The notes below the pieces were generated by a model. It was not told the origin of the DNA. It made no database searches and saw nothing but the letters and a program-made list of their open reading frames with translations. Positions 15,833-16,408 of a stretch of 16,408 nt of DNA are shown piece after piece. The DNA lies in the NCBI GenBank assembly GCA_017552165.1, contig JAFZCF010000184.1:1-16408 (forward strand), written 5' to 3'. This DNA is from Clostridia bacterium. Its GTDB lineage: Bacteria > Bacillota_A > Clostridia > Oscillospirales > CAG-272. Each line of letters starts with the position of its first letter. The first letter of the stretch is position 1. Made by a program: the position numbers and the translations under genes.

Positions 15833-15878
15833 ATTTTTGTCCTCGTTTCTTTATTTTTGGTAATTGTTTTCAAATCAG

Positions 15879-15993
15879 CCTCCCTTGTGCAAAGGGAGGG
15901 GGACCGCTTGCGGGGGAGGGATTGAAAAACAAAAGATTTTATGAAAACAATCCCTCAGGCGGCTATGCCGCCAGCCCCCTTTACACAAGGGGG
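15879..15993. repeat. Complete head-to-head hairpin repeat element, 115 bp, between fakA and degV
   Basis: The best-preserved element. Outer hairpin: CCTCCCTT-GTGCA-AAGGGAGG (15879-15899). Variable hairpin: CCGC-TT-GCGG (15904-15913). Box GGGATTGA (15918-15925), then a 21-base AT-rich spacer and box ACAATCCC (15947-15954). Variable hairpin GGCGGC-TAT-GCCGCC (15958-15972), then outer hairpin CCCCCTT-TACAC-AAGGGGG (15975-15993). The two outer stems differ by a paired T-to-C and A-to-G change that keeps pairing. Confidence 0.88.
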
Positions 15994-16058
15994 CCCGGTG
16001 TATGCCTTCGTTTTACTGACGATATTTTGCTTTGTTAAGAGCAAAACCGAGCGAAATC

Positions 16059-16100
16059 CTTGCCTTTCCCCTCGCCGGAAGGCAAGATCAAGGTCGGCTT
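16059..16100. repeat. Outer hairpin variant plus bipartite repeat copy 3, next to the fakA stop
   Basis: CTTGCCTT (16059-16066) pairs with AAGGCAAG (16079-16086), with two more pairs inside. The 3' arm belongs to GGAAGGCAAG (16077-16086), which is followed after five bases by GGTCGGCTT (16092-16100), the third copy of the bipartite motif. It ends four bases before the fakA stop codon (16105-16107). No U-run follows on the minus strand. Confidence 0.75.
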
Positions 16101-16104
16101 CGCT

Positions 16105-16408
16105 TTATATCAGCACGGCGATATAGTCGTACACCGACTGGCCGCCGTCGATCTCTATGAGCTCGAGGTCGGGGTATTTCTCCGAGACGAGCGCGGAAAG
16201 CTCCGGCGCCTCGCCGTCCGGGACGTCACGTCCTTTTATCAGCATGAGAACGCCGCGATCCGAGGCGCCCGCCGCCTCCACCGTGCCGATGACCGCCTCG
16301 GGCCTTGACGGCGAGTCGAACAGCACGTTCTTGCCGGAGATGCCGACGTAGTCGCCGGTCTTTACCGTCACGCTGCCGAAGACCGCGTCGCGCGACGCCT
16401 TTGACACC
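16105..16408 (-). CDS. fakA: Fatty acid kinase FakA (DAK2/YloV family), C-terminal part only
   Basis: The frame is open to the window edge, so only about the last 100 residues are seen; the GTG at the edge is probably an internal valine. The segment KASRDAVFGSVTVKTGDYVGIS, then VLMLIKGRDVPDGEAPELSALV, then EKYPDLELIEIDGGQSVYDYIAVLI, matches the C-terminal domain of YloV/FakA proteins (RD-x-G-x-x-VK-x-GDY, and a final GGQ-x-x-Y-x-YI signature). FakA phosphorylates a fatty acid presented by a DegV/FakB protein. The kinase (DAK2) domain itself lies outside the window. It is the first visible gene of the minus-strand lipid run; a degV-family gene follows after 272 bases holding a repeat element. 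The identification rests on the C-terminal signature and context. Confidence 0.82.
   Translation of the reverse strand, partial: VSKASRDAVFGSVTVKTGDYVGISGKNVLFDSPSRPEAVIGTVEAAGASDRGVLMLIKGRDVPDGEAPELSALVSEKYPDLELIEIDGGQSVYDYIAVLI

Noticed and set aside
15833..15878. Promoter for degV (TTGAAA and TAAAGA on the minus strand)
   Set aside because: Spacing is only 14 bases. The gene may be read from fakA or from a promoter I cannot define.
14969..15925. Plus-strand open frame of 318 codons opposite the DegV gene
   Set aside because: Antisense to a clear DegV-family protein; low-complexity Gly/Asp/Val-rich product, and it runs through the hairpin repeat at its end.

Overview
The window is GC-rich, densely packed DNA, most likely from a gut-type Clostridia genome (Oscillospirales or Christensenellales-like). 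That assignment is inferred from the gene content: a FakA/DegV fatty-acid kinase system with PlsX, a U32 peptidase-type tRNA hydroxylase, a BspA-like leucine-rich-repeat lipoprotein, and families of small GC-rich hairpin repeats between genes. No rRNA, tRNA, CRISPR array, insertion sequence or prophage gene was seen.

Layout. (1) 2-3101, plus strand: the 3' two-thirds of gyrB, then an Lrp/AsnC regulator translationally coupled to a class I/II PLP aminotransferase. (2) 3109-3837, minus strand: a lone gene for an unknown five-helix membrane protein, with its own clear promoter and terminator. (3) 3910-11851, plus strand: a long, tightly overlapping run of a Xer-type tyrosine recombinase, an endonuclease IV-like protein, an LRR lipoprotein, a U32/TrhP protein, D-Ala-D-Ala ligase, MnmG and TruB, closed by a strong intrinsic terminator. 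Three of its seven genes modify tRNA (TrhP and MnmG at wobble U34, TruB at U55). (4) 11852-12572: a 721-base gene-free stretch between convergent gene runs, built from modular hairpin repeats. (5) 12573-16408, minus strand, transcribed right to left: fakA (3' end only), a hairpin-repeat element, a DegV-family (FakB-like) fatty-acid-binding protein, a two-module GNAT-like protein, plsX and acpP.

The minus-strand run makes sense as one pathway. FakB presents a fatty acid to FakA, which makes acyl-phosphate. PlsX exchanges acyl groups between phosphate and acyl carrier protein, and AcpP is the carrier. The unknown GNAT-like protein sits inside this run with an 8-base overlap onto plsX, so it is a candidate user of acyl-ACP or acyl-phosphate.

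The most unusual non-coding signal is the repeat system at 11876-12572 and 15879-16100. Half-modules made of an inner box, a variable hairpin and an outer hairpin are arranged head to head around a unique spacer. In three cases the inner boxes GGGATTGT and ACAATCCC are 20, 20 and 21 bases apart with unrelated spacers. The outer hairpins show paired stem substitutions, and the longer repeat blocks appear in both orientations.
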